DNA from: an archaeon
GTDB taxonomy: Archaea > Nanobdellota > Nanobdellia > Woesearchaeales > GW2011-AR9
DNA: 64,000 bases
Reading direction: 5' to 3'
Assembly: GCA_018697095.1 (NCBI GenBank)
Contig: JABHSG010000001.1
Location: 186,169-250,168 of the forward strand
The notes beneath the pieces are model-generated. The model did not search any database. It saw only the letters and a list, made by a program, of their open reading frames with translations, and was not told the DNA's origin. Made by a program: the position numbers and the translations under genes. Shown piece after piece: positions 1 through 10,009 of this stretch (positions within the stretch are counted from its first letter, which is position 1; each line of letters begins with the position of its first letter).

Positions 1-437
1 ACTTTTCGTTGTTCTGGGTATTCAACAAGTAAATCATACGCGCGAGAATAACTAACCCATTGCCAATCTTTATGGCCATCTCCATTAGGATTCCCTAAAA
101 AAACATCATCGCTTCCTTCCATTACTTCAGCAGCTATTGCCCTTAAAAATATTTTAACTGGTTCTCCTTTACGCTCTGCAAAATAAATTGTTTGAACTAA
201 ACTTTCTGAAGATATATCCATTCCTCTAATACGCAAATTTGTTTCTTCTAAAACTTCGCGCCTAGCAGCATCAATTACTTTTTCACCACTTTCAATTCCA
301 CCTTGAGGAAATTGCCAATATCCTTTACGCGCAAGCAAAAGCAAAAACTCTTTATTACTGTTCCCTGGATCACCACTAACTTTAGCAATTCTTGTTTTCC
401 TATGTAAAATGACTCTAACATTATATCTTTCTTTCAT
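1..437 (-). CDS. Nudix hydrolase, C-terminus beyond window edge
   Basis: The reading frame begins at an ATG at 437 and runs off the left edge, so only about 145 N-terminal residues are visible. They contain a near-complete Nudix box (G-x5-E-x7-REVLEE, residues about 38-60), with Asn where the late Gly of the consensus usually sits. Nudix enzymes hydrolyse nucleoside diphosphates linked to another group; the sequence FPQGGIESGE resembles Ap4A/RppH-type members, but the substrate is not decided here. A GGTGA Shine-Dalgarno-like sequence lies about 8 bases before the ATG. It follows the RSH gene by 41 bases on the same strand, so the two may be co-transcribed. Confidence 0.85.
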   Translation of the reverse strand, partial: MKERYNVRVILHRKTRIAKVSGDPGNSNKEFLLLLARKGYWQFPQGGIESGEKVIDAARREVLEETNLRIRGMDISSESLVQTIYFAERKGEPVKIFLRAIAAEVMEGSDDVFLGNPNGDGHKDWQWVSYSRAYDLLVEYPEQRK

Positions 438-478
438 ACTTTTCTCACCAAAAAATTTTACTCACCCACGCCAACTCT

Positions 479-2359
479 TCATCCAAAATATATCTTTTTA
501 ACTCCTTTCACCTTAAAAATTATCTCAAGTAGCCTCTCAAGCTCCTTTAATTCCCGTGGAACCACCACAAAACTACATTCTGTAGTACCTGTTCCAATAA
601 ATTTTGCTTTTGCTTCTTTCACAATAAAGCGAGCCCTAGCAATTGTATTAAGTAAATCTGCTAAAAGTCCACTTCTCTCCCCTGCATGCACATGAAGTTG
701 TAACGGTTTGTTGAAAGTTTCTTTCCACTGTACAGGAATCCAACGGTCTTTCATTTTCAAAGAATGTTTACATTCTTCTTTATGAACAGAAATTAACCTA
801 CGTTTGGTGGAAATACCCACAACATCATTTCCAGGAATTGGCAAACAACATTTCGCTAAAATACAAAGCGCATGTACATGGTCTGGAGCAATTGCAAGAG
901 TGTCATGTTCTTCAGAAACACTTTTAGTGAATTGCCTATAATGTAATAATGGGACATCTTCATGTTCTTTGATCGCTTTACGAATTTTTTGTTTAGCCTT
1001 TGAAGATTGAACTATTTTAAGCCAACTTTGCCTCGGTCTTTGGTTTTTAGAGGTAACAATTTCTATTATGTCACCTTGAGAAAGTTTAGTACGAAGTGGC
1101 AAAAATTTCCCATTCACCCTGGCTCCTACTGAAGTATTTCCTACTTGTTCATGCACAGAATACGCGAAATCTAAAACAAAACTTCCTTTAGCAAGATATC
1201 TTACATCTCCTTTAGGTGTGTATACATAAATTTCATCAGTAAATAAATCTACTTTAACATTTTCTAAAAACTCTTTTGAATCAGCATCTTTTTGTAAATC
1301 AAGTATTCCTTTAAGCCAACCCATTCGTTTTTGAAATAACAAGTCTCCTTTTACTCCTTTATACATCCAATGTGCAGCAACCCCTTCCTCTGCAATTTCA
1401 TCCATCTTTTCAGTACGAATTTGCACTTCTACCTTACGTCCACCTAGGAGTATCCCTGTGTGTATTGATTGATAACCATTTGGCCGAGGGTTTGTAATAT
1501 AGTCTTTAAGTCTACCTGAGATTGGTTCATACTTCTCGTGCAAAAATCCAAGTACAATATAACATTCTTCTTCATTAGAAACAACAATTCTAATCGCTAA
1601 ATGATCATACTGGTTATCAAGCGAGACACCTCTCTCTTTCATTTTTTTGTAAATAGAATACAAATGTTTTTTTCGCCCTTTTATTCTAGCAATTTTAACT
1701 GGACAATTAGAAGATATTTCAGTCATAAGTTCAGTAATAACTGCTTGTCTTGTTTTCCCTGATTTTTTCAAATACTCATCTATTTGCAGATACTTGTTAG
1801 GGTGTAATATCAAAAAAGCTTCATCTTCAAGTTGCACTCTCAGCTTTTCAACACCTAATCGATATGCGAGCGGTGCATAAACATCCAGTACTTCTTGTGC
1901 AATACGTTTTTGCTCACTTTCAATTAATACACTAATGTGTCGCAAATTATCTAATTTGATTGCAAATTTTACAAATAATATTCTTGGATCCTTAAGCGTA
2001 GTAAGTAAAACTTTACGAAGTGAATCTGATTGAAGCTTTTTATTACGCTGTTTAACAGATTTAATTGATTCAGCTCCTTTAATTAAATCTAATATTTCTT
2101 TTCCAAATTCTTCAAATAATTCTCTTTCAGTTACGTGCTTCAAACTGCCATGAAGTAGCGCAGCAATCACAACATCACTAGCAGCTTTTATTTCAAGTAG
2201 TGAAGTTGCTGCTCTAAGGTTATGATCATACAAAGAATCCCCAGATAACCGACTAACATCAGAAAACTTAGATTCAGAGAATCCTTTAGCAAACAATAGC
2301 GCTTTTTGCTCAATCTTAGAATAAGCACAGTCCTCAATTATTTGCTTGAAATCAACCAT
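479..2359 (-). CDS. rsh: RelA/SpoT-family (p)ppGpp synthetase, hydrolase half degenerate
   Basis: 626 residues with the full long-RSH order: HD-like region (about 40-195), synthetase (about 215-335), TGS (370-435), Cys-containing ZFD (CC at 504-505, H526, C530) and ACT (550-626). The synthetase keeps the ligand-binding GRKKHLYSIYKKM, catalytic D252 in YDHLAIR, E311 in VEVQIRT, and an RLKD version of the RxKD motif. In the HD region His46 remains, but the HD pair reads HG (70-71), the ED pair is absent and the later Asp of LADRLHN is Ile, so ppGpp hydrolysis is probably lost as in RelA. Long RSH proteins are widespread in bacteria and rare in archaea; transfer from a bacterium is likely. A Nudix gene follows 41 bases downstream. 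Confidence 0.93.
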   Translation of the reverse strand: MVDFKQIIEDCAYSKIEQKALLFAKGFSESKFSDVSRLSGDSLYDHNLRAATSLLEIKAASDVVIAALLHGSLKHVTERELFEEFGKEILDLIKGAESIKSVKQRNKKLQSDSLRKVLLTTLKDPRILFVKFAIKLDNLRHISVLIESEQKRIAQEVLDVYAPLAYRLGVEKLRVQLEDEAFLILHPNKYLQIDEYLKKSGKTRQAVITELMTEISSNCPVKIARIKGRKKHLYSIYKKMKERGVSLDNQYDHLAIRIVVSNEEECYIVLGFLHEKYEPISGRLKDYITNPRPNGYQSIHTGILLGGRKVEVQIRTEKMDEIAEEGVAAHWMYKGVKGDLLFQKRMGWLKGILDLQKDADSKEFLENVKVDLFTDEIYVYTPKGDVRYLAKGSFVLDFAYSVHEQVGNTSVGARVNGKFLPLRTKLSQGDIIEIVTSKNQRPRQSWLKIVQSSKAKQKIRKAIKEHEDVPLLHYRQFTKSVSEEHDTLAIAPDHVHALCILAKCCLPIPGNDVVGISTKRRLISVHKEECKHSLKMKDRWIPVQWKETFNKPLQLHVHAGERSGLLADLLNTIARARFIVKEAKAKFIGTGTTECSFVVVPRELKELERLLEIIFKVKGVKKIYFG

Positions 2360-2392
2360 AACAACCTAGAAACCTCACTTAATAAAAACCTG

Positions 2393-2406
2393 TTGAAATA
2401 TTTCAA
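2393..2406. promoter_or_regulatory. 14-bp perfect palindrome upstream of the RSH gene
   Basis: TTGAAATATTTCAA is a perfect palindrome lying between the RSH start (2359) and the stop of the upstream secreted protein. It could be an operator for the RSH gene. AT-rich palindromes also arise by chance, so this is only a candidate. Confidence 0.25.
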
Positions 2407-2408
2407 AA

Positions 2409-3788
2409 TTATCCACACTGAACATTCCCATCAGCAGATTCCACAGTAGCATGAATATGATCATTATGGTCACTTCTTTGATTCCAAAGTCCATCTTGAT
2501 CACACTCAACTACAACCCCAGGAAGATCACTTTTATAGGTATAGGTTCCACCAGATTCACTCTTTAGTTCTGGTCCAATAATATTGTAAGCTCCACATGC
2601 CTTAGCTGCTTTTGCTAGAGCACAACTATTTTCTTCATCACCAATATCTACTCCAAGTGATCCACTATATTTCTCACTACATCCATAATGCGCGGAATTT
2701 CTCGTATGTGCGCACATCGGGTCAGTCCAACTATTTTGACATTCATCAAATCCATTTTTATCACTAATACTACTAATTCTTCCAACGCCAGCATCTAATC
2801 TTTCTCGCATACATCCAAGCATTGTCAATAATTCAACTGATGCATCATCAACCTGACTTATAGCCACACTATCCCATTGCCATTCATCAGAGATATAACC
2901 ATCGCAACTATCATCTTGAACTTCACGATACTCTTCTACCCATGTTTTTACATTCTTAGTATATTCATCTGGATCATTAGTATCTTTACGTGGAGCATAA
3001 ACTGGTAGAATTTCTTCAAGCGTATACTTCTCTTTTGGAAAATAATTAGAACTTTCTGTAATATAATTGTACCATCCCTTAATTGAATTTTCCCAGCTAT
3101 CATAAGCACACCAATCACCAGTACTTGTTGTTTGAATCCCATCTGCAAGAGCAGGAGCATTAGGGCAACGAATATTTCCTAGTGATTTTCTTTCATCCGC
3201 CTTACTTCCTGGGTCTGTCGCATAAGTGGATTCCTGTCTAAAAAATGCAAGTGCAAATGCAGCATCAATGCCATACTCCTCACCATATTGAATAAAATAT
3301 TTCCCACTTCCTACCGCTGGAGATCCTGCTTCTTCGAGAATTAAATCAATCGCAAATGCAGAGATAGATGCATCTCCACGGATATCACTTTTCTCAGTAC
3401 TTTCCTGCGCAGAACAAACACCTACCCATGTTCCTGAACCAGAAGACCCACCATATCTTCCACTTCCATAACCACTACTCTCATCTTCACATTCTGTGCT
3501 ATGTACATCACAAAAATCATCCCATCTTCCTTCATTAACTTTACTTGGATCATAAACATCTGAGTCAGATCTTCCATCATTAAGTGACTTTCCAAGACTT
3601 GCCGTGTGCTTTACTAGAGATTCAGACCAGATTTTATCAATTTCAATACATGTAGCACTATTACGACAAGTGAGTATACTCCCATAAGTATCAGCGCCAT
3701 CACTTTTTTCAAGCCCTAAAGCCAAAGAAGCAAAAACTAATACAAACACAAAAGCTACAATTCCTAACATCATTAATTTTTTCGACAT
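2409..3788 (-). CDS. secreted glucosaminidase-like protein with M15-like C-terminal domain
   Basis: 459 residues. A hydrophobic N-terminal segment (about 5-24) is a signal peptide or anchor, followed by a Ser/Gly-rich Cys-containing linker. Residues about 160-290 resemble the endo-beta-N-acetylglucosaminidase/lysozyme-like fold: YGIDAAFALAFFRQES with candidate catalytic Glu186, then a GNIR motif and a SWENSIKGW motif. The C-terminal part (about 360-450) has SAHYG (H367), a possible metal Asp381 and DHNDHIH (H444, H446), reminiscent of M15/VanY metallopeptidases, but with an insertion. Cysteines are numerous, fitting an extracellular disulfide-bonded protein. Last gene of a four-gene surface operon. 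Archaea lack murein, so the target may be a bacterial wall or an archaeal surface glycan; that is inference. Confidence 0.65.
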   Translation of the reverse strand: MSKKLMMLGIVAFVFVLVFASLALGLEKSDGADTYGSILTCRNSATCIEIDKIWSESLVKHTASLGKSLNDGRSDSDVYDPSKVNEGRWDDFCDVHSTECEDESSGYGSGRYGGSSGSGTWVGVCSAQESTEKSDIRGDASISAFAIDLILEEAGSPAVGSGKYFIQYGEEYGIDAAFALAFFRQESTYATDPGSKADERKSLGNIRCPNAPALADGIQTTSTGDWCAYDSWENSIKGWYNYITESSNYFPKEKYTLEEILPVYAPRKDTNDPDEYTKNVKTWVEEYREVQDDSCDGYISDEWQWDSVAISQVDDASVELLTMLGCMRERLDAGVGRISSISDKNGFDECQNSWTDPMCAHTRNSAHYGCSEKYSGSLGVDIGDEENSCALAKAAKACGAYNIIGPELKSESGGTYTYKSDLPGVVVECDQDGLWNQRSDHNDHIHATVESADGNVQCG

Positions 3789-3825
3789 TTTCTTATCTTT
3801 AAGTTATAATAATATTTCAATACAT

Positions 3826-4437
3826 TCAAGGAAACACAGTTACAGTTTTACGAATCACGGCTTCCTTATTTACCAGTGGATTTGTCATAACAAGTTCAAG
3901 AGTATAATCTCCAATTGGTGAATCATATCCTAGTATAAAATAGTCATGGAAAAAAACTTGCTCTAATGTTTCGCTTGTATCAGCTTTGTAAATCACATCA
4001 TCACTATCATCAACTGACAAAAGTAGTGATCCATCTGGCCCATAAATTTGATAGTTTTCTCTAAGTTCAACTTTACCATACTGCGCTGAAGTCACAACTT
4101 CAAAACTAAAATGTACTTCTTCCCCTAAATAAAACACTTCTCGTTCGTAAGCTTTGTCACATACCTGATCAACATTTTTTTCTACACAAAAAACCATGTC
4201 TTTAGCTACAAGTGTGCCTCCTTGAGACACAGGAATGAATTGAGTATTAAGTAAACTTTCACTACCAGTTGGAGCGTTAGAAGCGCCTTCACTTCCTTCA
4301 ACAGCCACAACTCCACTGCTTACCAAAAAAAAGACAACAGCTGCAGTGAATACTACTAGTACTAGTGCTGCAAGCGATTCAATTGCAAAGCCACCTTTAC
4401 GACCAATTCTCAAACCGCAAGTTTTAATCGCACGCAT
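3826..4437 (-). CDS. pilin-like single-pass secreted protein
   Basis: About 203 residues from the ATG at 4437, chosen because GGAGGAG sits just upstream; an upstream ATG at 4461 would add eight residues. The N-terminus reads RKGGFAIESLAALVLVV followed by a long hydrophobic stretch, which matches a type IV pilin-like class III signal (cleavage after the first Gly would put Glu at position +5). The rest looks like a beta-sandwich ectodomain with a NYQIYGPDGSLL stretch. It overlaps the end of the giant upstream gene by 14 bases, so translation is probably coupled. Exact role not recognised; context suggests a minor pilin or surface component. Confidence 0.7.
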   Translation of the reverse strand: MRAIKTCGLRIGRKGGFAIESLAALVLVVFTAAVVFFLVSSGVVAVEGSEGASNAPTGSESLLNTQFIPVSQGGTLVAKDMVFCVEKNVDQVCDKAYEREVFYLGEEVHFSFEVVTSAQYGKVELRENYQIYGPDGSLLLSVDDSDDVIYKADTSETLEQVFFHDYFILGYDSPIGDYTLELVMTNPLVNKEAVIRKTVTVFP

Positions 4438-7400
4438 AGTCTCCTCCTGCAACATCATCACTATACTTTTTCAAGGTATCATCACTAATTCTTCCAGCAA
4501 TTTCGCACATATATTCTTTCACTTTTTGAAATTCAGACGTATCAATTGTACTACTTTCAAAAGTCAAAACAAGTGTACTTCCATCAGCTTCCAATCTATG
4601 GAAAAAACGATCCATAATTACTTCTATTCGTGTAGATACATCACTCAAAGTACTCTGTTCAGATTGCATAACAAGTGCTGCCACATAATAAAATTCTCCA
4701 ACAGCCTCACTAAGTTCTCCTTCAAAAGCTTCAATCATTCGGCTAGCATCAGAAATTACTTTAGAATATTCTTCAGCTACAAAATATTCATAAATATCAC
4801 TTTTTTCACCAACTGGAACATCAATTTCATCTTGCTGAATTAAGATATTATCATCATGACTTATTTTCCCAAGCCCAGTTTGAGTAACCGGGACACTAGC
4901 TCCATGACATTGTCCATTCGCATCAGTTTGCAAGAGTGTAATTTCAACACCAATATTTGTCTCTGTGCGAGTACTTTTCCTACTTGCACGTTTCACATTA
5001 TGTGTACATTGTGATGGTGATGTTTTAAGTTCAGCTTTCCCAAGTACATTACTAAAATCAAATCCTTTGTAAGTAAATTCAACAGCATTAATTTCATCAA
5101 GAGTCAATCCAGAAACTCCACTTTTTTTGAGTGTCCCACCATCATCATGGCTAGGTGTATAATCTAAAGATTTGATACTAACTCCTTTAGGAACTTGAAG
5201 TACAAACTTATCACCAGATGGTTGATAATCAAATAATAATTCATGATTACTAGTAACTGAGCTAGGCGAAGATCTAACATCAACTTCCTGGCACCCGTCA
5301 TTACTTTCGGATTCATCAAGTTCAATATCTGTATTATATTCTCCAAACATCTCTGAAGTAACTTCGCCTAAACTAATTGTTGGTTGTAATAATCCTGCAG
5401 CGCCACTTGGAATTGTCAAAATTTCTTTTCCGTCACTTCCACCATATTCAACTCCAGACCCACTTACTTCAACTTCTAAGCAATAACCAGCACCATCAGT
5501 GTAAAGTGATGGCCGAATTTCAATATCATCTCTTTCAACAAACAAATTTGTCTTGTCACAACTTCCCCAAAGTTCAGTTCGTTTATCATAACAATCAATG
5601 TAAGGTGTTTGTAAATAACCAAGCCCTTCTTCGCCATAAAATAATCCACTCAATTCAGGACAACTATAAGTCCCATCAATTTGCACCTGACAAGATATAA
5701 GCCCAGGAGGAGAATTATCTTTTATTGGTGCATAAAATATTCCACCTGTTGATGTTGTATACCCTTCCTCAAAACAACGCGTAGGGTCTTCATTAGCATC
5801 TAATTGTAATTCAATAACTACATGGTCATACCTATAATGTACATCTTGAACTTTTTGTGGCATCTGCATTGCAATATCAAGCATCTCTCCACTCTGCACA
5901 TTATACCCAGCACCACCATCAAGAGGGTGCGTTTTCTCATTTTCAAACGGACTATTTTCTCTAGCATTCAAACAATCGCAACCTTCACCACTACAACTAG
6001 GATCAACACCAGGGTGATTTCTATCTTCAGGCCCAATACATTTCAAATATGTTTGATAACTATTAATTTTACATCCAGCAAACACTACTGCGCCCACGTT
6101 ATAATTGTAAACTGCAGTCAAACTTTCAGGATCATAACTACTAAATTCTCTAGCAGCTGGAACTACTAAGGTTGTTGTTTTCATAGCAACACTATAAGCT
6201 GCATCTTGAATAAAATCAAACCCAAGCGGCCAATCATATCCAAACGCTGCAAGACACAAACTTTGTGCAAATCCTTGAGCACCACCTGCGAAATATTGAT
6301 CAAGTACAGCATTCCCATAATCTGAAGACAATTCATCAATTGATCCTTGGATAGCTGGTTCAATACTTGAACTAAAATCTTTTACAACTCCGCCAAACAA
6401 ATTTCCTTCTTTACCAACATCAGAAAAACTAATCGGCGAACACTGGTTAGAAAAATAAGTGATCGCTTTGTAAATCATCCCACACATATGCTGCGCAAAT
6501 AATGTTTTACACATCCCTGCATCATGAAAACCAGTATACTTTGCTTCAATAATACAAGTTCTAAGCCCATCAAGTATGTTACGAAGTAGTACCAAACGAG
6601 CTCGAATACCACTAAGACACATTGTTTGAAAAGCTCCAATATGCTGTGTGTTTGGGTTAACTTGCGTTACTTTTTTGTTATCTTTTCCGTTTAAATAATC
6701 AGGCAAATAATCAAGTCCAAAAGCTGCACTAAAATCCCGTCCAGCATAATATCTCTCATCTGGGTAATATGTACCTTGGCGTTTACTACTTTCAGTAAAA
6801 ATTTTATCTTGGCGGTAACTATACTTCTCAACAGTTCCACTATCATCATCTTTAGGAAGAGCCTCGCGAGCACCAGTTAATCCAGTTTTAGATAAATCAC
6901 GGCTTGGTTCACAAATACACTGATAAAATGAAGTTTCAGAACCACTTCTACCTACAAAACAATCACTACTATACCCTGCATAATACTTTTTACCATCAAC
7001 TTTTATGTCGCCTTCTTCTCCACCTGACCCAAATAATTCTCCATTCTCCATTTGCTGATAACATGCTCCATCTGTGCTACCAACAACAACAGCATCTTTG
7101 ATAACATAACCATCACTTACTGCTTTGTAACCTGGTTTTCTTGGGTTAGTACATATTTCTGAACAACTCTGATCACGCGCAGCGCAGTATCCATCAGTTC
7201 CTGGTTCTTGGTAAACCAAAACAGTTTCACCATTTTCATGCAAATCTCCAAGAGTAGTTCCAATTTTTGTCAATCTATAAATTCCTTCCTCAGCATTAAC
7301 AACATGCCCACCTTCAGTGTCAGTTCCCGCATTATAATAAAGTGAAGATGAGATTGCACTCGATACAACAGAGCTTTCCTCACCACTAAGCCAACAAACC

Positions 7401-10009
7401 CCTCCTGTTGTTTTCATCTTGGCAGCAAGTTCTTCCACAGAACCACCAATTCTCAAGTCAGACCTAGTATCTTCAACATAATTTTTACAATTTTCAATTT
7501 TCTCCAAAGGAATACATGCGCCACTAACACCACACATCTTTTGTTTCAAAATAACATCATTAATTTCTTCAACCTTTTTGCTTTCAGTCCATCTAGCAGG
7601 AGCCGCTTTACAAAATACCCGGTCACATGTCCATCTGTAAGCTTTTTCAATTCCAGACTCTACTTTCCACATATTTGCAGTACCTGGACATACTTCATCA
7701 AGAACTAAACCACCATAATCTGGCAAACTACTTCCAGCACCCGGATGATCATCAGAAAGTTCATCCCAATTAGTTATTGTACTTTGTAAATAATAACCAT
7801 TTTGCAAAGTTCCACTAGGGCATCCATCTTCTCCAGTTTTCAATTTTGGCTCAGACTTAGAGATTGTAAGTCGCATAATTCTAACAATTATTTTACTCAA
7901 AAAGGATGCAATACAACCAACTACAGTCACAAGTATTGCCTTCTCAAGATATGGAATCACTAAATCAATTTTTTCAATAGTAAAACTTGTTGCATTCACA
8001 AATTCATTAGCCAACCAATCAGGAATATACTTTTTACTATCTACTGGTACATCTACAAAATAAGAGATATCATAACAACTTGTTTGTGTTTTACTAGGCC
8101 CATAATCACCATCACTTTCTCTTTCTTGATAAGTTAAACTTACTTGAAGTGGAAAAACAAGTCTTCGTTTTTGAAACTCATCCCAAAAATCATCTTCTCG
8201 TTCACTAAAATCTTCAGTTGCTGCTAAGTTCCAAGTCAAATAATGCGCTGTATTATCAGGATTAGATGCAACGCCACTAGGGTCACTAGACATAATGGTA
8301 CAACCTACTTCAAATTTTTCATCATCAAGCATTGATTGCGTGCACGCTTTTTGAAACTGAAATCCTGTAATTCTAACTGAACTTTCATCTTCTCTACCAG
8401 TTTCCAAATCACTTTTAGATTTACCGCCATCACCTTGATAATCAAATTCAAACACAGCAGTTATTTGTTCACGTCCATCATCAAGTAGACTTGGGTCCAA
8501 TTTTAATGGAGCTTGAAATTTAGCAATATCATTAATTAAAAAATCAAAACTAGTAGAATAACATGTATTAACTGTAACTTGTTCTTTGAAATATCCTTTT
8601 TTACCACTCTGATCAACTGCAATTATGTAAACATTATAACTAAAACTATCAGCGCTTTGAGTACTTCCAATTCCTTTAATTGCTTCATTTTCAAGTCCAG
8701 CAGGAACTTGTTTTGGTGCATAAGATAACAAACTTGCTTTGGTACTCTCCTTATCTAAAAAGGAAAGCACAGGTTCATTTTCAAAATTAACTTCAGAAAA
8801 AACAAATTCTCCATCTGAATCAGCACGAACAACATCCCATACATCATCACTACTAAAATCAGGACTTTGATCATAAGATTGTGGACGGTATACATACAAA
8901 AACACAACAGCGTCAGCCTCAGTAGTTCCAGTGATATCAGTTTCAGCACGGTTCTGATAATACTCTTCTCCTTTCTCAAATTCAGCGTCAACGCTTGGAT
9001 CCTGTGTATCTGAAACAACACGAACAGTTTCTTCAACACTTAAACCAGCCAAATCTGTTGCACGTACAACGATAGTATTTTTTCCTTCTTCAAGTGAAAC
9101 ATCTTTTGAAAAACTTCCAATTACGGATTCTTCACTTCCACTTTCTTCTCCTCCTACTAAAAACAAAAGTGAAGAAAGTTCATTTACTTGCCCTTTAATT
9201 GTTACAGTTGCTTCGTCAATAATTGAATTAACACTTTCCAAAGTTAATTCAGGATGACTTGTATCTGAAACTACAACAACGCTTATTTCCTCAATTTGAT
9301 CACCAAGCGTTCCTTCAAAAGTTAAAACATTAGAATCGCCACGTGTTAAAGGCACATTGTCAAGTGCAAAGACCAAATCTGAATCTACAATATCCTTTGC
9401 AAAATAACCACCATTCACATAAACTCTAACTTCTGTGCCAATTGCAGCACTCCCAGAAACACTAACTTCATCTTCAGGAATTGGTGAAGCAATTTCATTA
9501 ACTACTAAATTAATACTAGCACTTGTATCCACGTCAGCCCCGCTACTTTCTGAATCTGCACCATCTTCCGAAGAACCTTCTTCCTCTGAATCATCTTCAG
9601 TATCAGTACTCTCAGAAGCAGCCTCAGTCGTAAAAGAATAATAATTGCCTTCATTATCATCAAACGCATCACCATCCACATTCGAACTAGCTACAGAGAA
9701 AAAATATTCAGTAGACTCATCAAGCCCACTAACTTCTAAACTATGTGTCATTACATTGTCACTACTACTTATTTCTAAATCAATTGAATCTATACTCGTT
9801 CCATAAGAAACTAAACTGTCTGCTTCTTCATCAGTTTCCCAATCAATAATCGCTCCAGAATCCGTTACATTTCCGCTTGCAGTCCCAGTAATATTTATTG
9901 CAAATGCAACTGGCAGATTTATCATCAAAACAGCTACAACTATTACAATAAATTTCCAATAGCCACTATCAAAAAAGCTGCTATTCCAACCATTACTGCT
10001 GCTATTCAT
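4424..10009 (-). CDS. giant FN3/Ig-like, cysteine-rich membrane surface protein
   Basis: 1861 residues. A TM segment near residues 15-38 is followed by a fibronectin type III-like domain (about 40-135, ending EYFFSVASSNVDG), an acidic Ser/Glu/Asp linker, then about three Ig-like repeats (165-450) with the recurring pattern of a short strand, VVSDTxxP and another strand. A further hydrophobic segment lies near 695-720. The remaining 1100 residues are Cys-rich, with a helical Cys cluster around 1140-1215 (MCGMIYKAITYF). The start overlaps the stop of the upstream gene by one base (TAATG), indicating coupling. No enzymatic motif was found. The architecture suggests an adhesin or a large cell-envelope scaffold. 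Confidence 0.75.
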   Translation of the reverse strand: MNSSSNGWNSSFFDSGYWKFIVIVVAVLMINLPVAFAINITGTASGNVTDSGAIIDWETDEEADSLVSYGTSIDSIDLEISSSDNVMTHSLEVSGLDESTEYFFSVASSNVDGDAFDDNEGNYYSFTTEAASESTDTEDDSEEEGSSEDGADSESSGADVDTSASINLVVNEIASPIPEDEVSVSGSAAIGTEVRVYVNGGYFAKDIVDSDLVFALDNVPLTRGDSNVLTFEGTLGDQIEEISVVVVSDTSHPELTLESVNSIIDEATVTIKGQVNELSSLLFLVGGEESGSEESVIGSFSKDVSLEEGKNTIVVRATDLAGLSVEETVRVVSDTQDPSVDAEFEKGEEYYQNRAETDITGTTEADAVVFLYVYRPQSYDQSPDFSSDDVWDVVRADSDGEFVFSEVNFENEPVLSFLDKESTKASLLSYAPKQVPAGLENEAIKGIGSTQSADSFSYNVYIIAVDQSGKKGYFKEQVTVNTCYSTSFDFLINDIAKFQAPLKLDPSLLDDGREQITAVFEFDYQGDGGKSKSDLETGREDESSVRITGFQFQKACTQSMLDDEKFEVGCTIMSSDPSGVASNPDNTAHYLTWNLAATEDFSEREDDFWDEFQKRRLVFPLQVSLTYQERESDGDYGPSKTQTSCYDISYFVDVPVDSKKYIPDWLANEFVNATSFTIEKIDLVIPYLEKAILVTVVGCIASFLSKIIVRIMRLTISKSEPKLKTGEDGCPSGTLQNGYYLQSTITNWDELSDDHPGAGSSLPDYGGLVLDEVCPGTANMWKVESGIEKAYRWTCDRVFCKAAPARWTESKKVEEINDVILKQKMCGVSGACIPLEKIENCKNYVEDTRSDLRIGGSVEELAAKMKTTGGVCWLSGEESSVVSSAISSSLYYNAGTDTEGGHVVNAEEGIYRLTKIGTTLGDLHENGETVLVYQEPGTDGYCAARDQSCSEICTNPRKPGYKAVSDGYVIKDAVVVGSTDGACYQQMENGELFGSGGEEGDIKVDGKKYYAGYSSDCFVGRSGSETSFYQCICEPSRDLSKTGLTGAREALPKDDDSGTVEKYSYRQDKIFTESSKRQGTYYPDERYYAGRDFSAAFGLDYLPDYLNGKDNKKVTQVNPNTQHIGAFQTMCLSGIRARLVLLRNILDGLRTCIIEAKYTGFHDAGMCKTLFAQHMCGMIYKAITYFSNQCSPISFSDVGKEGNLFGGVVKDFSSSIEPAIQGSIDELSSDYGNAVLDQYFAGGAQGFAQSLCLAAFGYDWPLGFDFIQDAAYSVAMKTTTLVVPAAREFSSYDPESLTAVYNYNVGAVVFAGCKINSYQTYLKCIGPEDRNHPGVDPSCSGEGCDCLNARENSPFENEKTHPLDGGAGYNVQSGEMLDIAMQMPQKVQDVHYRYDHVVIELQLDANEDPTRCFEEGYTTSTGGIFYAPIKDNSPPGLISCQVQIDGTYSCPELSGLFYGEEGLGYLQTPYIDCYDKRTELWGSCDKTNLFVERDDIEIRPSLYTDGAGYCLEVEVSGSGVEYGGSDGKEILTIPSGAAGLLQPTISLGEVTSEMFGEYNTDIELDESESNDGCQEVDVRSSPSSVTSNHELLFDYQPSGDKFVLQVPKGVSIKSLDYTPSHDDGGTLKKSGVSGLTLDEINAVEFTYKGFDFSNVLGKAELKTSPSQCTHNVKRASRKSTRTETNIGVEITLLQTDANGQCHGASVPVTQTGLGKISHDDNILIQQDEIDVPVGEKSDIYEYFVAEEYSKVISDASRMIEAFEGELSEAVGEFYYVAALVMQSEQSTLSDVSTRIEVIMDRFFHRLEADGSTLVLTFESSTIDTSEFQKVKEYMCEIAGRISDDTLKKYSDDVAGGDYACD

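Noticed and set aside
4346-9641. Several plus-strand frames inside the giant surface gene
   Set aside because: All lie within the long minus-strand frame, with biased composition and no signals of their own.
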